Assembly: GCA_034401795.1 (NCBI GenBank)
Contig: CM067366.1
Coordinates: 74,318,518 to 74,382,517 of the forward strand
From: Chaetoderma sp. LZ-2023a
Lineage: Eukaryota; Mollusca; Caudofoveata; Chaetodermatida; Chaetodermatidae
Reading direction: 5' to 3'
Length of the DNA stretch: 64,000 nt
Shown here: positions 44,296 through 56,629 of the stretch, piece by piece
Layout of the letters: the number at the start of each line of letters is the position of its first letter
Position numbering within the stretch: the first letter of the stretch is position 1
The notes under the pieces: generated by a model
What the model saw: the letters and a program-made list of their open reading frames with translations, nothing else
What the model was told of the DNA's origin: nothing
Database searches by the model: none
Translations under genes and position numbers: made by a program

Positions 44296-45357
44296 CACCA
44301 CTCTGGGCTCTGACGGGTAAACCCTGCCCTCCTCGAGGTCGAATCGCATCCCCAAATAAACGAAATGTTGAGTGGGCGTCAACTCAGATTTCTCCTCGTT
44401 GACTAACCAGCCTAGATCTGAGAGGGACTTCAGAGTCAGAACAGTATCCACGTTCATCCTGGCTGCCGAGTCTGCCTTGAGCAGCCAGTCGTCTATGTAG
44501 GTGTGTAGCGCGACGTTCTCTTTTCTGAGAAACGCTGTCACCGCAAGGACCACTCTCGTGAAAACCCTCGGAGCTGTCGACAGGCCGAACGGGAGAACTG
44601 TAAACTCCCATACTTGATTCTGAAACGCAAATCTCAGAAACCTGTGCCAACTCCGATTCATAGGAATGTGGAAATATGCATCTTTCAGATCGATCGATAC
44701 ACACCACATTCCTTTCCTCAATCCCGCCATTACCGACCTCGGCGTTTCCATCTGGAACCGAGGCGTATGGATAAACCAATTTAATGGCCTGAGATTGAGT
44801 ATGGGTCTCCATCCCCCTGCGCTCTTGGGGACAAGGAACATGTTTGAATAGAAGCCTGGAGTGTTTCGGTTTGCTGGTTTTATTGCTCCCTTCAGAAGCA
44901 AACCCGACACTTCCTTTTGAACGGCTTCTAACTTGTCTGGCTCCCTTGGTACGGGTGTCCAGACAGGTGCCAAAGACAGATTTTGTGGTGGAAAGTCCCA
45001 CCACTCCGGCATGTAACCCTGGGATAACCATCCCAGGACCAGACTGTCTGACGTCACACCTCGCCAGACCTCGACGAAACGCATGAGCCTTCCACCCACC
45101 ATAGACGCCCCGACGTCTAACGGGGTTGTCCGGCTCGCAGTCTGCCCCCCCCCCCCCTTTCTTAACGAGAGAGAGTGAGAACCATTTCGTTCTAGGCACG
45201 ACGGGTATAACTGGCACCGCTGTTCCTGTCGCACAGGCGCGGTCCAGGCGGATATGAAGGGAGCTTTCGTACCCTCAGGTACGCTTCGGCCCCTTCTGTC
45301 CGCCCTTTGAGGCCTTACCCTTCCCCTTCCCGCCCTTAGGGGGGTCAGGAGCAACAT
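43068..45357 (-). pseudogene. RT/RNase H/MT-like ORF of D, one frameshift
   Basis: The N-terminal part and the RT read without a break from 45357: SHSLSLRKGGGGQTASRTTP, LAPVWTPVPREPDKLEAVQK, SIDLKDAYFHIPM, LHTYIDDWLLK, to ~44295. A 2-base loss (CAGACACC for CAGAGACACC) there switches to the YR frame. RNase H and MT continue in 44267-43068 (YTDASLEGWGACLG, RSDNSTVVSYINRQGG, VDLFATKENAQ, IAPYWPSRAWF). It overlaps gag by 83 bp. This copy shows the likely natural RT N-terminus. Confidence 0.88.
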
Positions 45358-47385
45358 TGGGGAGGGTAGGCGGCTCTACAACCTTCCTGGGCTTCTTCGC
45401 CGGCGGCGGCTCCGAAAACCCAGCTGAAGCAGAAGTCGCAACAGGCCTGGCTTTCGCCTTGCCCTTATGCTTCTTCTGCTTCTTTGAAGGCTGTCCCGTT
45501 AGCGGTTTCCCCACAGCCCCTAGTGCGTGCGCTTGCCGCACTAGCTCTAGCTGTAGGTTTACCGCTAACCGATTCTGCGCGATACTGGCGGTGTCCTCTA
45601 AGATGGCCCGCGCTTGGCCACCGAAGATGCTAGGCCCTGTCAGGGGCATCCCAAGAAGATGCTCCCTGACTGCCGTAGCCGGACGCATATGGTCAATGAC
45701 CATTTGCCTCCTGGACTTCGTCACTCGCGCTTGCACCCTTGCCAATGCGTCCATTGACAGCACCAAGCCGTCATTAACACATGAAAGCGCCACAGGTGGC
45801 CTGCCCCCGCTTCAGCCCACACCGACTGAAGGAGACGATAAGAATGATTGACAGCGCTCTTCGCTGCCCTCACACCCTCATCGCATAGGGACAGGACTTC
45901 TTCCTGGTGTACTTGGGATTTATCCACTAGTGCCGGACCGGGGCCACCCGACCCGGCACTCTGGACTCCCAATACCCATCGGTCATCCTCCGTGACCGAC
46001 GGGACTACACCATACCTGTCGTATTCCCCCCGCGGAATACGACATCTTGCCCGCACCTCCCTGGAGGCCGCAGGGAGCTGACCCTTGGTCATTAGTTGTT
46101 TGCTATAAATAGCATCCAACAAATCTATGAACTGCGGATCCAGTCCCACTGACTGGACCCGGGCCGCGGGCAAAATCCCTGTCCTAATCGACGCAACCGA
46201 CGGATGGGGCGCATCTTCATCAGCCGTGGCCGAAACCACAGATGGGTCAACCCTGGCTAGCCATGCCAGAGCATCCGACCAATCTACCTCCGACGAAGAC
46301 ACCCCCGCAAACACGTCACCCGTTGACGTGCTCACGGGTCTGCCAGCCACGGCCTCCCGGCAAGGAGCCACGGCTGACACGCCAGGCAATCCGCTACCAC
46401 ACGGTTCCGCCGCCACCCCATGAAACACTCCGGTCCATGGGGTAGGTCCGCACGGAAAACCGTACGGACCCGTAACAGTCGCGGAACCGTAGCCGGACAC
46501 GGGCGCCAACGGCACCCCACGTCCGGCTGCCGGACCAGGTGAGATAGGTGAGTACCACGCCTGGCCCGGCACACCCGTTCCCGTGACGGCTGGTGACAAA
46601 CCAAGCCGCCCGGAACCGGTGCACGGTAACGGATTGGCCTCAGCCGCAGGCGGAGCCACTGACCTGGCTTGCGCCAAACCAGACAAATGGAGGCCGGTTC
46701 CGTCCAGGACGGAATCAACCTCCATATTCTCCACCTGCCGCTTCACGGGCCGCAGCAACCTCTCCTCCTCGGCCTCCTCGTCTTCAGACTCCGAAGAGCC
46801 GTCACTAGACGAGTCAACCGTGGAGCCGTCCTGGCAGATGGCTCCCACACCTGACGGACCGGCCACCGCTACTGGACCACCCGGAGGTGGCCGCAGAGAG
46901 ACAGAACCCGTCTGGCCGAAGCCAGGCGGGACTGCCAGGGGGCCGTACGAGACGGCCCCCTCGGTAACCAGTCCAGAATCCTGTCCGAGGACAGGATCCG
47001 TACCAGGCATGGGGAGAAACTGCCCCCCAACCTTTGGTAGCAGGGACGACACCAGCGTGGGCAGAACGCTATGCGGAAAACCCTGCATAGCCGGACCAAA
47101 CCACGCCGGCGGTGCCATCTCCGCCACATCCAGCTGGGGACGTGGAGCACCCCCACCGGCCGAACCGGGTGCTCCACGATTTCGTCTCGGACCGCCTGAC
47201 CCCGCGTCAGACCCAGCCAAGTCCTTCTGGGCAAGGAACTTAACCATCATTTCGACGGACCACACTGCACAAACATTACACCTATGATCTATATTACACA
47301 AGGAACACCTAAAACAAGCATGGTCCTTGAACATTACACGGACAAACTTATGACATTCGTCACATGATGGCGGGGCTGGCTTGGC
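45275..47385 (-). pseudogene. Gag-like ORF of D, 10-bp deletion
   Basis: The most continuous family B gag: 537 codons (47334-45721), then 172 codons (45793-45275), separated by a 10-bp loss (C: GGTGGCACAGGGTGGCC; D: GGTGGCC) near 45799. N-terminal cluster CDECHKFV...HACFRCSLCNIDHRCNVC, acidic SSESEDEEAEEERLL, GVFHGVAAEPCGSGLPGVS, CRIPRGEYDRYGVVPSVTED, LTGPSIFGGQARAILED, and a Lys-rich tail GGKGKGKASKGGQKGPKRT. The sense acceptor-like TGCTTATTTTATAG ends at 47386. The first ATG is inside the Cys cluster, so an upstream exon is likely. Confidence 0.85.
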
Positions 47386-48337
47386 CTATAAAATAAGCAC
47401 AAACCTACAATAAACAAGCGGAACGAGAACCGGATGGAAGGCAGACAATTAATTTTCAAATAATTTTGACTCATAAATTAACCGTAACCTCCCCGCACCC
47501 CACCCCGCCACGTTACAACAACGATCGCATTGATTATGACGACAAGAACGCGGCGGGCATCAAACACACCCATATTAGATCCTCCAGGATGTGTAACGCC
47601 TCCAGCAATCATATCGCATAGCATTCGGGGTATATTTACTAATCAATATAAATTATACTCCTAACGAAAGCAGCACGATATGTGAAGAAAACAACAAAAT
47701 GTATAACAAACTGCTGTATCACACGGTAAAACCGCAGAACACGCATCTACTCAAGAATTTTGAAACCACCGATCATTGCAAACCGATCGTGATCGCACGT
47801 AAACTTGATCATTCTAAAGTTTCCGGTACCATTTTTAGTACGCAGCACCCAGAACAAGATGCGCGAATTAATGAAAAAAAATTTTCTTCACATAAACATC
47901 CGAGCGACCGGGTGTGACGTCACCCGCTCGGATTCTACGGAGAACGACGTCAGCCGATATTCGTGTTAGAAATACCGTAGCAAACACCTATTTTCATATC
48001 TGCCGATCGCCTGTTGGGGTTTAAAGAAGGCGATCGTCTGGCATATATCGTTGTTAGCACACGTCCCAGATTCTATGGGGTCAGAAATTGGAACATGCGA
48101 CACAACGAAATTTAGAGACCTAAGTCTTTTAACTATGGATAATAAAGAACGATACAACCTGGTTATCTTCAGCGGTATGCTCCATAGTCCTTAGTTAATC
48201 CTTTCACGAACACACAAACTATCACAAATTAAAGACTTAGATCTTTTGTTTCCCCAAAAAAACCCACTAAAATCCTTAATGCAAAAAGCATGTATTGCTC
48301 TTGTTGCTATGCAAACAAGAATGAGCTCTATGGTAAA
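47386..48337 (-). other. Copy D 5' leader
   Basis: Non-coding and close to the C leader. A candidate location for the first exon and intron of gag. No gene recognised. Confidence 0.5.
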
Positions 48338-48477
48338 CGGGTACTCGGCAGTTGGGAGCCGAGTACCCGGTTCCCAGGAGTCGGTAAAGCTTTCTAAGTC
48401 TATAATCCTAGAGCCGCTGTCAGGGCCAGCTGTATATCAGAAGTAACAGAATGGTGAGTATTGATCGAAGGAGAATG
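48338..48477 (-). repeat. Copy D sense-5' ITR and terminus
   Basis: 12-bp-stem hairpin CGGGTACTCGGC...GCCGAGTACCCG with an 8-nt loop, then GTAAAGCTTTC block and terminus GATCGAAGGAGAATG. Confidence 0.9.
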
Positions 48478-49797
48478 CTCATTCTCTTCACCATCACGGT
48501 CAACCGGGCCACCTCTGGACTATCCCTGTTGACTAGACAAGGGATAACTGATGCCAAAGCTGACTTATATCCAGCAATCGTGATAGGAGCTAATCCTGTA
48601 AAGAATAGCTCACAGAGAAAGTCTGATATTTGCTGAATAGTGAATTGAAAGGGATCAATTTCCTTTCCTTCACATGATTCTGCAAATTTGTTAACCTTGT
48701 GGTTATATGACTTGAAGGTTGACCTCCTTCTCGTGGCTGCGATGAAACACGCAACCTGTTGAGAAAAGCCTTCCAACATGGAACATTGTTTGATAACATC
48801 CACACAGTCAATTTGAACATCTCGGACCGCTCGTGTAGAAAGCGGCCCTTGGTCTGGGAGATTATGTTCGGAATCTCTGGCAGCTGTACTGGATTGTCCA
48901 CCAGCTGATCCAGAAGATCCATGAGCCACGCCCTGCTGGGATAATATGCCTTCGGTAGGATGTGGTGAACAAGTCCATGTTCGGTTTGCCCCAATGCTCG
49001 AAGATCCTTTGTAGAGCTGGAGGGTTGGGAGACCATTCTGTTGGCAGAATTCTCTGCCTGCGAGACAAAGCATCCGCCAGAATGTTCAATCGGCCAGGAA
49101 TATGAGCTGCTTTCAAAACAACCGAGTAATTCCTGCACCATTGAATCAAGTGCCACACCCTGATACACAGAGTGGGCGACCTGGTCCCGCCTTGGCGATT
49201 TATATATGATACTACTGTCGAATTGTCCGACCGTATCAATATCACCTTGCCCCTGATCATCGGAAGGAACTCTTCCAACGCCAGTTCCACTGCCATCATT
49301 TCCAACAGATTGATATGCAGCTGACTCTCTGGGAGAGTCCATGTGCCCGAGACCTGGTGTTCTCCCAGGCAGGCACCCAACCCTTCCAGCGATGCATCCG
49401 TGTAGACGGACAGCTGGGGGTGGAGTAGGTGCAGCGAAACCCCTAATAGGAGATTCTGACGCTGTTTCCACCATAGAAGATGCGATATTATCGGCTCCAA
49501 AACTGGCACCAGTTTTGACAGGGGTTCTGTTCTCTGTTTCCACAGAGACATCAGATACAACTGGATAGGCCTTCACATTAGAGCAGCGTACGGGATAACC
49601 TGCTCCATGGAGACCATCATGCCCAGCATCTGAAGAAACCTCATCACCTGAATGTGGTTTCCCAATCAAAAACTCTTGAGGGTGGCTAACAGAGACACCA
49701 CTCTGGGCTCTGACAGGTAAACCCTGCCTTCCTTGAGATTGAATCGCATCCCCAAATAAACGAAGTGTTGAGTGGGTGCCAACTCGGATTTCTCCTT
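48478..49797 (-). pseudogene. E: RNase H/MT fragment and YR N-lobe
   Basis: YR frame: RNASE-free N-lobe with FIAATRRRSTFKSYNHKVN and GLAPITIAGYKSALASVIPC, running to the D junction. RT frame (48862-49560): YTDASLEGLGACLG, RSDNSTVVSYINRQGG, HIPGRLNILADALSR. A ~120-bp loss near 48960 fuses the two frames (LVHHILPKAYYPSRAWLMDL). Upstream RT sequence ends at 49797 against unrelated DNA (TTAGATTAGATTAG). Confidence 0.82.
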
Positions 49798-51776
49798 AGA
49801 TTAGATTAGATAGTTTACAGAATGCAGGCTAGTGCCTTTATGTTCTGCTCATACTCCTTATTTGTAATGGCAGATAAACTCCATATGTAGCGTTGAGTAT
49901 CCAGTTTCGGGGCGCTGAAGCAGAAATCCAGCGCCAAGTTAGAAGAAAATCCATGAAAACGAAATGTCAAAACACAGCGCCATTAGGCGATGACGTACTT
50001 CAAAACAAACAAAAACGATGGTATCCTGTTTCGGTGATACCCGTACAGGCTCGCACAAATTTCTGTTTTTAGACAATCCAGCTACCATATGGAGCAAAAA
50101 ATTATTAACGTTCTTAGTCGTCAGAATGGGGGAAGTGTTTTATTATTTTCTTGTTTTTTATCGGGTGATGGTGGTGGACATTTTCCTCAGACTTGGAGCT
50201 AGTTGTGAGGGCTTGACTAAAGCATCAAATGGAAATATGCAAAAGATATTGAATAATATTATACTATGCGTATACTCCTTGATTCTGATAATGTGCTAAG
50301 AACAGGCACTGCGCTGTTGACTTTTGAACCAACCTGTCCAGTCTGGATTTTGACATTGGTCACGTGGTATAAATAAAACAGATGATGGGGAAGAATTTCC
50401 AATATTTGGAAAAAAAAATTACGCTTTTTATTTAAAATACAATGCATTAAAGGCATATGATAAAAAGTAATAAGAAAATCGGCAATTCTTTACATGCTAA
50501 AGCTGATTTAGTGCTGACTCAACATTTTAATATGAATTTTGAGGGGGAACACGCTAAGCGTTACCGATAATTACCGTACTGGTTGATTACAAAATTATGA
50601 CATCACAAGAACTTGTGTTGTTACACAGTGCATGCGTAACGAAAGCTCACCAAAATTAGAGCCTCACCGAAACTGGATACTCTACGATACATTTATATTT
50701 TGATGAAGGTCAAAGTTTATACTTAATATATTGACTAGCGGTTATGTTTAACTATATATAGTATATTTCAACATTCTTGATTACATACTTCCATATTTAC
50801 ATACATACATATATACAATTTGGGACTGCTGTTATACCAGTGTGTAATGGTGTAGACAGTAGAGCAGCATGAAAAGGGAAATGCAACATAATCCTTGTTA
50901 ACTATGATTATCCAGCCTAGAACAATAGGCGTAAACAATAGAAGGGGGGATATTGACGATAGTCACATGAATTGTATTAAGTACCACGGTTATGGTAGCG
51001 TAGTACCCAATCCAACATTCAGATTCAGTGGAAACAAACAGTACGAAAACTGGTGACGCACATTTCTGATAAGGAAACGATTAACATACCTTGAACTAGA
51101 CATTTTTCTGATACTTATGAGGTGTGATTAGTAGATACTCAAAACCGTGCATTATAACATAATTTGCGGGAGCAAATATAAAGATATTCAGCCATTAATT
51201 TCCCAAAATAATATTTGGTTGCCAATGCGACGGCTTTTGTGAAATTGCGGAGCGCGCACTCCGGTCTTCTTGTTCCAGTTATGTAAACTCCGCCTCTCGG
51301 AGTTCCCTTTAAACGAACCTTCAAATATGGAGTATATTCCTATCTGATTTCACTATTTGGGTTTTTGTTTTTCTGGGATACATCTTATCATGTGTTGATG
51401 GAACTTCTATCTTGATCTTGATCTTGATCTTGATTTGATTTATTCTCTTGGTAAATATTACAAATTACAAATATTATATAGGCTGTGCCTATTAGCTTGT
51501 AGACCCCTGCCATAGAATAACGGACAAATTACACATGATTTGAGATAGGTAGACATAAGGCATTATGAGAATATATTATACCTAACTACAGACAAATTAA
51601 TATAAGATTTTACATAAATCAAAAAGAAAAAAAGACAAGACGTTTGACAAACATGGTTCACTTGTTTTTGTATTGTTTTTCATAGTGTGGGGTAAACATA
51701 TTTCACTCATTGGGATGAGTTAGGGGATGAAGGGGGCGGGGGCTGAAGTTCATCCTGTTTCTATTATTGTTTTTAC

Positions 51777-51852
<76 letters not shown>

Positions 51853-52326
51853 TTCTTTCCATAGAGGAAAGAGCGTAATGTGACCATGTGAGTCCGTGTC
51901 TGAGTCTATTTCTCACTGTGTCTGTCATGTCTGGGTGTCTTAGAACTCTATTGATCTGCTTGGGCTCAAATTTTTTAACCCAATGTAGTAAGTTGTAGTG
52001 CAATTGCCTCTCAGACCCTGGTCGTCATCTAAATAGCAGGAGCCTGGATCTAGATAGGATCAAGTTCTGAATCTGTGTATATCTTAAGGAGTGATGGTCC
52101 AATTTGACTCACATTTTAACACTGACTTGGTGTGGCCATACACCAGGATTCCAGAAAAAACATTTTGACACCCCTCGTGGATTGTCAGACAATAGCTTGG
52201 TATTGGAACATTGTTGTTACTTAACACGTAATGTAGAATGTTAGGATTGTGTATGTGGAAGTTTTACAGCATCGCTGGGTCCAATGTGAGCATGAACAGG
52301 TTGTTGTTGTTGTTGCTAGTGTTGTT
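49798..52326. other. Intergenic, simple repeats only
   Basis: A 93-codon plus frame (50018-50299) with hydrophobic stretches has no supporting motif. Simple repeats: ATCTTG units at 51410-51435 and an interrupted ATT tract at 51770-51850. No other gene or element was recognised. Confidence 0.5.
51770..51850 (+). repeat. ATT microsatellite
   Basis: About 25 ATT units with one or two interruptions. Confidence 0.95.
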
Positions 52327-54537
52327 CAACATCAACATCAACATCAATTTACAAGGCATAAGCCATTGGCTTGTTATTGCCTCAGTGCCAAACTGGTAGG
52401 GCAGGCAACCCTGGTCTGGATACAACACGTGTAGCTATCTTCATGTGTGCATGTTCATGTAGATGCACAGGCTGTTTCAAGATTAGTCCACTGTGATGTA
52501 ATAATTGTATTATGACTTTGGGAATTGACGGCTCACATATGTTGTATAAGCATATGTGTAACAGCAACGTCCAAAGCCACACCACAATTAATTGTGTTCA
52601 GTCGAATTCAAATATTCTTTCTTTGAAAAAGATGTCTAGTTTGCCCTTGAATATTTCGACTGTGGTTGCTTCGACTATTGTTGTTGGCAGTGAATTCCAA
52701 TGTGGTGCCACTCTATTTGCGAAGGAGTGCTTCCGAATATCTTTGCTGCTACGTTTTATGTTGAGCTTGAGCCTATGACCTCTGGTCCGTGTAACATTGG
52801 ACAGTTCGAAAAAGTAGTTCTTATCAATATTATATAGATCTTTGATGAGTTTGAATGTTTCAATCAAATCTCCACGAAACCGTCTATATTTCAGTGACAT
52901 TAGATTTAGGGCTTCAAGTCTTTCTGTGTAGCTATACTCTCTGATTTGTGGGACAAGTTTTGTTGCTCTGCGTTGTACTCTTTCTAATAGCTGCGATTGC
53001 CTTTTCAGTCTTGGAGACCATGCTGAGTTGCAGTATTCAAGAATGGGTCGCACAAGTGATTTGTATAGTAGCGTGAAAGTAGATTGATCAATGTTGGTAA
53101 ATGTTCTCTTGATTAGTCCCATTGTACTGTTTGCCTTGGATACAATGTTCCCTATATGTATGTCAAAAGAGAGGTTTCTGTCGACATGAACCCCCAAATC
53201 TTTTTCTACATCTGATGTTGATACAGGATGTGGATCAGGTGTATCTGTCATATAGTATTTGGTTTGAGGGTTATTTCTGCCGAAGTGCATGACATGCGTT
53301 TTGTCTGTGTTGAAAGATAGTTGCCATGTCTGCGACCATTTACATACTTTATTTATGTTTTCCTGAATCTGACTGGTAGTTGGGTTGCCGTACATCTTTG
53401 TATCATCTGCAAATATTTTGCAGTGGCAGGTTAATCGATCAGGTAGGTCATTTATATATATCAGAAAAAGTATAGGTCCTAGAACACTTCCTTGTGGCAC
53501 GCCGCTGGTCACCTCAATCCATTCCGATGATGCATCATTAATTCTAACTCTCTGGCTCCTGTTGCTTAAGTAGTTCCCTATCCATTTTACTAAATTTTCG
53601 CCAATACCATAGCGTCTCAGTTTTGTTTGGAGTCGTTGGTGTGGCACAGTATCGAAAGCTTTTGAAAAGTCTAAATATATTGCATCGACAGGTTCGTTTG
53701 AGTCAAGCATGGCTGTTAAATCCTCCAGGTATTCTAGTAGTTGAGTTTTACATGATCTTTTACGTCTAAATCCATGCTGACATTTGGTAAATAGATTAGC
53801 CGTTTCCAGGAAATTTACAATACTGTCTCTTATAAAAGATTCTAGGACCTTGCATAATGTAGAAGTGAGACTGATTGGTCTGTAGTTGCTTGGGTCATTC
53901 TTGGAGCCTTTTTTGTGTATGCAGCATACATTTGCCATTTTCCAGATGTCGGGTAAAATGCCTTCTTCAAGAGACTTGTTGAAAATTATGCATAGTGGTG
54001 TACTAATTTCTTTAGCAGCTTCTTTTAGTATTCTCACTGGTATTTCATCCGGGCCATTGCTTTTGTTGGGGTTGAGTCCTTTTAGTTTATTTTCGATGGC
54101 AATAGGTGTTATTAATATGTCTTTTAGTATGGTACCATTGTTTCTGGGGTTAATGATTGGTGTAGAAAGAAGATTTTCTGGAGTGAACATGTTTGAGAAA
54201 AATGTGTTGAGAATGTTTGCTTTTTCTGTATCATCTGTGGTCATGGTGTCGTTTGCAGGGTTACGTAGCTTGCTAATTGATTCACGTAGAACTGTTTTAC
54301 TCTTGACATAGTTCCAAAAGGCTTTAGGATTTTTCTTACTTTCAGTTGCCACTTTACGTTCAAATGTTTGTTTTGATTTTCTGTTGCATGCTGTTGCTTT
54401 GTTTCTAGCAATTTTGTAGAGTGTGTAATCTGTAGTTTTCTTAGTTTCATTGTATCTTTTGTATGCACGCTTTTTGCTATTGAGTGAATCTGTTGCCGCC
54501 CGATCAATCCAGAACTAGAACACACATGTTGTTGTTG
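52327..54537 (-). mobile_element. CR1-like LINE, 5'-truncated
   Basis: ORF2 C-terminal two-thirds, a 3' UTR and a short-repeat tail (TTGATG units, 52327-52347), the kind of 3' end CR1/L2 elements use. The 5' side stops at the TA microsatellite, so the endonuclease is missing. A second copy of its 3' end is at 55247-55480. Confidence 0.85.
52598..54525 (-). CDS. CR1-like reverse transcriptase (partial ORF2)
   Basis: Uninterrupted frame of ~640 codons. RT motifs in order: [81 protein letters not shown] (FADD box intact), then the CR1-type C-terminus [42 protein letters not shown] and [20 protein letters not shown]. It would copy LINE RNA at a nicked target, but the upstream endonuclease needed for this is absent. 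The frame continues past the first apparent start (a GTG at 54352) to the TA tract, so the true N-terminus is lost. Confidence 0.9.
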
Positions 54538-54833
<296 letters not shown>

Positions 54834-55246
54834 TCATTAGAACACACATTCATATTATGAGTGAGTAGAAATGTTCTTCCTTTTTTTGGTTATGAGGTCA
54901 TAAAGTCAGACACTGAGGTTATGGGGTCACTTGGTGCATACTGGGATACTTCTTTTCATTGGCAATTCTGCAATGCAGAAAAATATAATCACCAAATCTG
55001 TAACATACATCAATACTGTGGTTGTCTCGACGGTTGAAGTTAGTTTCAGTTAAAAATTCAATGTCAGTGTCATTTATGGTAGGTTCATTTAACCATCTCG
55101 CAGCTGCAAGTCACCAGACAACAATTTCAGTGAGTAAAATGCTGCACACTTGCTAAATATTCAGAAAAGTCACACAACCGAGAGTTGTTGATGGCTTAGC
55201 CACCCACAACCCCTGGTCAAATCCTCTTCAAAACATCCAGCAAGAT
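54834..55246. other. Unannotated spacer
   Basis: Non-coding, no feature recognised. Confidence 0.4.
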
Positions 55247-55480
55247 TATCATCATCATCATCATCATCATCATTTTACGAGGCATAAGCCATTGGCTTGT
55301 TATTGCCTCAGTGTTTTTAATTATAGTATGGCTAGCTCAGTTCAATTCAAAAGATTGTTCTTTGAAAAGATCTATCTAGTTTGTTCTTGAATGATTTGGC
55401 CATTGTCACTTAATTATGTCTCCTCGAAACGGTCAGTATATCAGTGATATTCGATTAAAAACTTTAGCTCTGTTTTGGAA
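55247..55480 (-). mobile_element. Fragment of the same CR1-like LINE 3' end
   Basis: GATGAT tail (55247-55271) joined to the same GGCATAAGCCATTGGC 3' UTR word as at 52357, then C-terminal coding remnants (matching TCTAGTTTG and CGAAACGGTCAGTATATCAG), internally deleted. Confidence 0.75.
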
Positions 55481-55880
55481 AATGCTATGATGCAGATGGG
55501 TGTTCCCCGCATTAGCTACGGTGTGCTGCCTACACTCATGGTCACACCCTGCTGCGCCTAGCATTTGTGTGCATGTTCACTTGTGGAGGCAGTGGTTGGT
55601 CTAATTGCTGTTGTTTTCATTTTCTGTGATCATCACTATCCGTGTCTCCTCCTCTATGCAAGTGTCTCTTCATGCAACCACAAAGTGTGGATGTGGAAGC
55701 AGAGATTATTTACCGGTAATTGGAATCCCTACCGAGCATGTTCTTGTCTATGCAGAGGCTACTCCAAGATCAGTCCACTCTATTGGCAGACTTGCAGTAT
55801 GACTTTGTGATGGTCTGATAAAGATATGGCCTGTTCAATGTTGATTTGATTAGTTATGGTGAAGGACATTATTTTCGCCA
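55481..55880. other. Unannotated spacer
   Basis: Short plus frames 55565-55810 and 55605-55802 carry no motif. Nothing supported. Confidence 0.35.
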
Positions 55881-56620
55881 CGTATTCGTCAAGTAGCTGG
55901 TTTAGACATGTTTTTTGCCGCCGATTAATTTGCTAAATTTATTTGTAGGATTTCCAGAGTTTTCTGAGCTGCTTAGAAGATCCTGTGATAGTTTGTTCCA
56001 ATCCCTAATCATATTGGGAATAAAGCTGTATTTAAAAGACGTCAGTTCTTGCGTAAATTTGGTTGAAGTGGCTGTTATGCATGTTTTTGGTTTTCCGAAT
56101 TGGAGTCTGTAGACTGTCTAATGATATCTTTGCTTGTTGCTGTAGACCTTTGTAGAAAAAGATACGGCAGTTTTGTTTCCTCCTGTCTGACAACGGTCGG
56201 AGTTTTAGGGTTTCCATTATATTTGTCATACTGCCTGGTTCGTAGCAATAGTTTGAGGTGATAAATCTAGCCCCACGTTTTTGCACATTTTCAAGTTTGT
56301 CCTGACAAGTTATCTGAGGAGGGTCCCATACTGTACTTGCATAGCCAGAACTGGTCTAATCAGTCCCATGTATGCTTGAAGTTTGATTTCTTGGGAACAG
56401 AATGATAAATTTCTCTGCAATAGTCCTACGGTTCTGTATGATTTGCTGCAGATCTCAGTGATGTGTTGGTTCTAGCTTAGATCATTGGCGATGTTGATGC
56501 CCAAGTTCTTTACTGATGAATCAAAACTTAGACTCGTACCTTTTAGTGTGTAGTCGAATTTGATGGTTTATTATTTTCTGGTTAGCCTCATCGTGTTGTA
56601 TTTTACTGGTTGGAAGTGAC
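55881..56620 (-). pseudogene. LINE ORF2 C-terminal remnant
   Basis: Sense pieces read KNLGINIANDLS, EICSKSYRTVGLLQRNL, IKLQAYMGLIRPVLA, QKRGARFITSNYCYEPGSMT, RRKQNCRIFFYKGL and FIPNMIRDWNKLSQDLL. This is the thumb and C-terminal part of a Jockey/CR1-group reverse transcriptase, of a different family from 52598-54525. Several stops and shifts. Confidence 0.75.
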
Positions 56621-56629
56621 ACACTACCA

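Larger units (their letters stand above)
41431..48477 (-). mobile_element. DIRS family B copy D, inserted in E
   Basis: Left terminus AAGGAAATGTC (41431), ICR 41686-41759, YR, RT, gag, leader, ITR hairpin 48338-48369, right terminus GAAGGAGAATG (48477). The flanking E sequence is contiguous across it with no target duplication, which fixes both ends. Length 7.05 kb. Confidence 0.93.
39200..49797 (-). mobile_element. DIRS family B copy E, interrupted by a MITE and by copy D
   Basis: E is in pieces: 39200-39526, 40249-41430 and 48478-49797. The first holds terminus (AAGGAAATTTC), ITR and ICR. The second holds the 3' region and YR C-terminal half. The third holds the YR N-lobe and RNase H/MT. 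Joining 41430 to 48478 restores the YR reading (...CGGAGATTG|CTCATTC). The sense-5' part is lost at 49797. It is more diverged than the other B copies and so older. Confidence 0.88.

Noticed and set aside
50018-50299. 93-codon hydrophobic plus frame
   Set aside because: No homology recognised, no splice or promoter context, and the length is within chance for this AT content.
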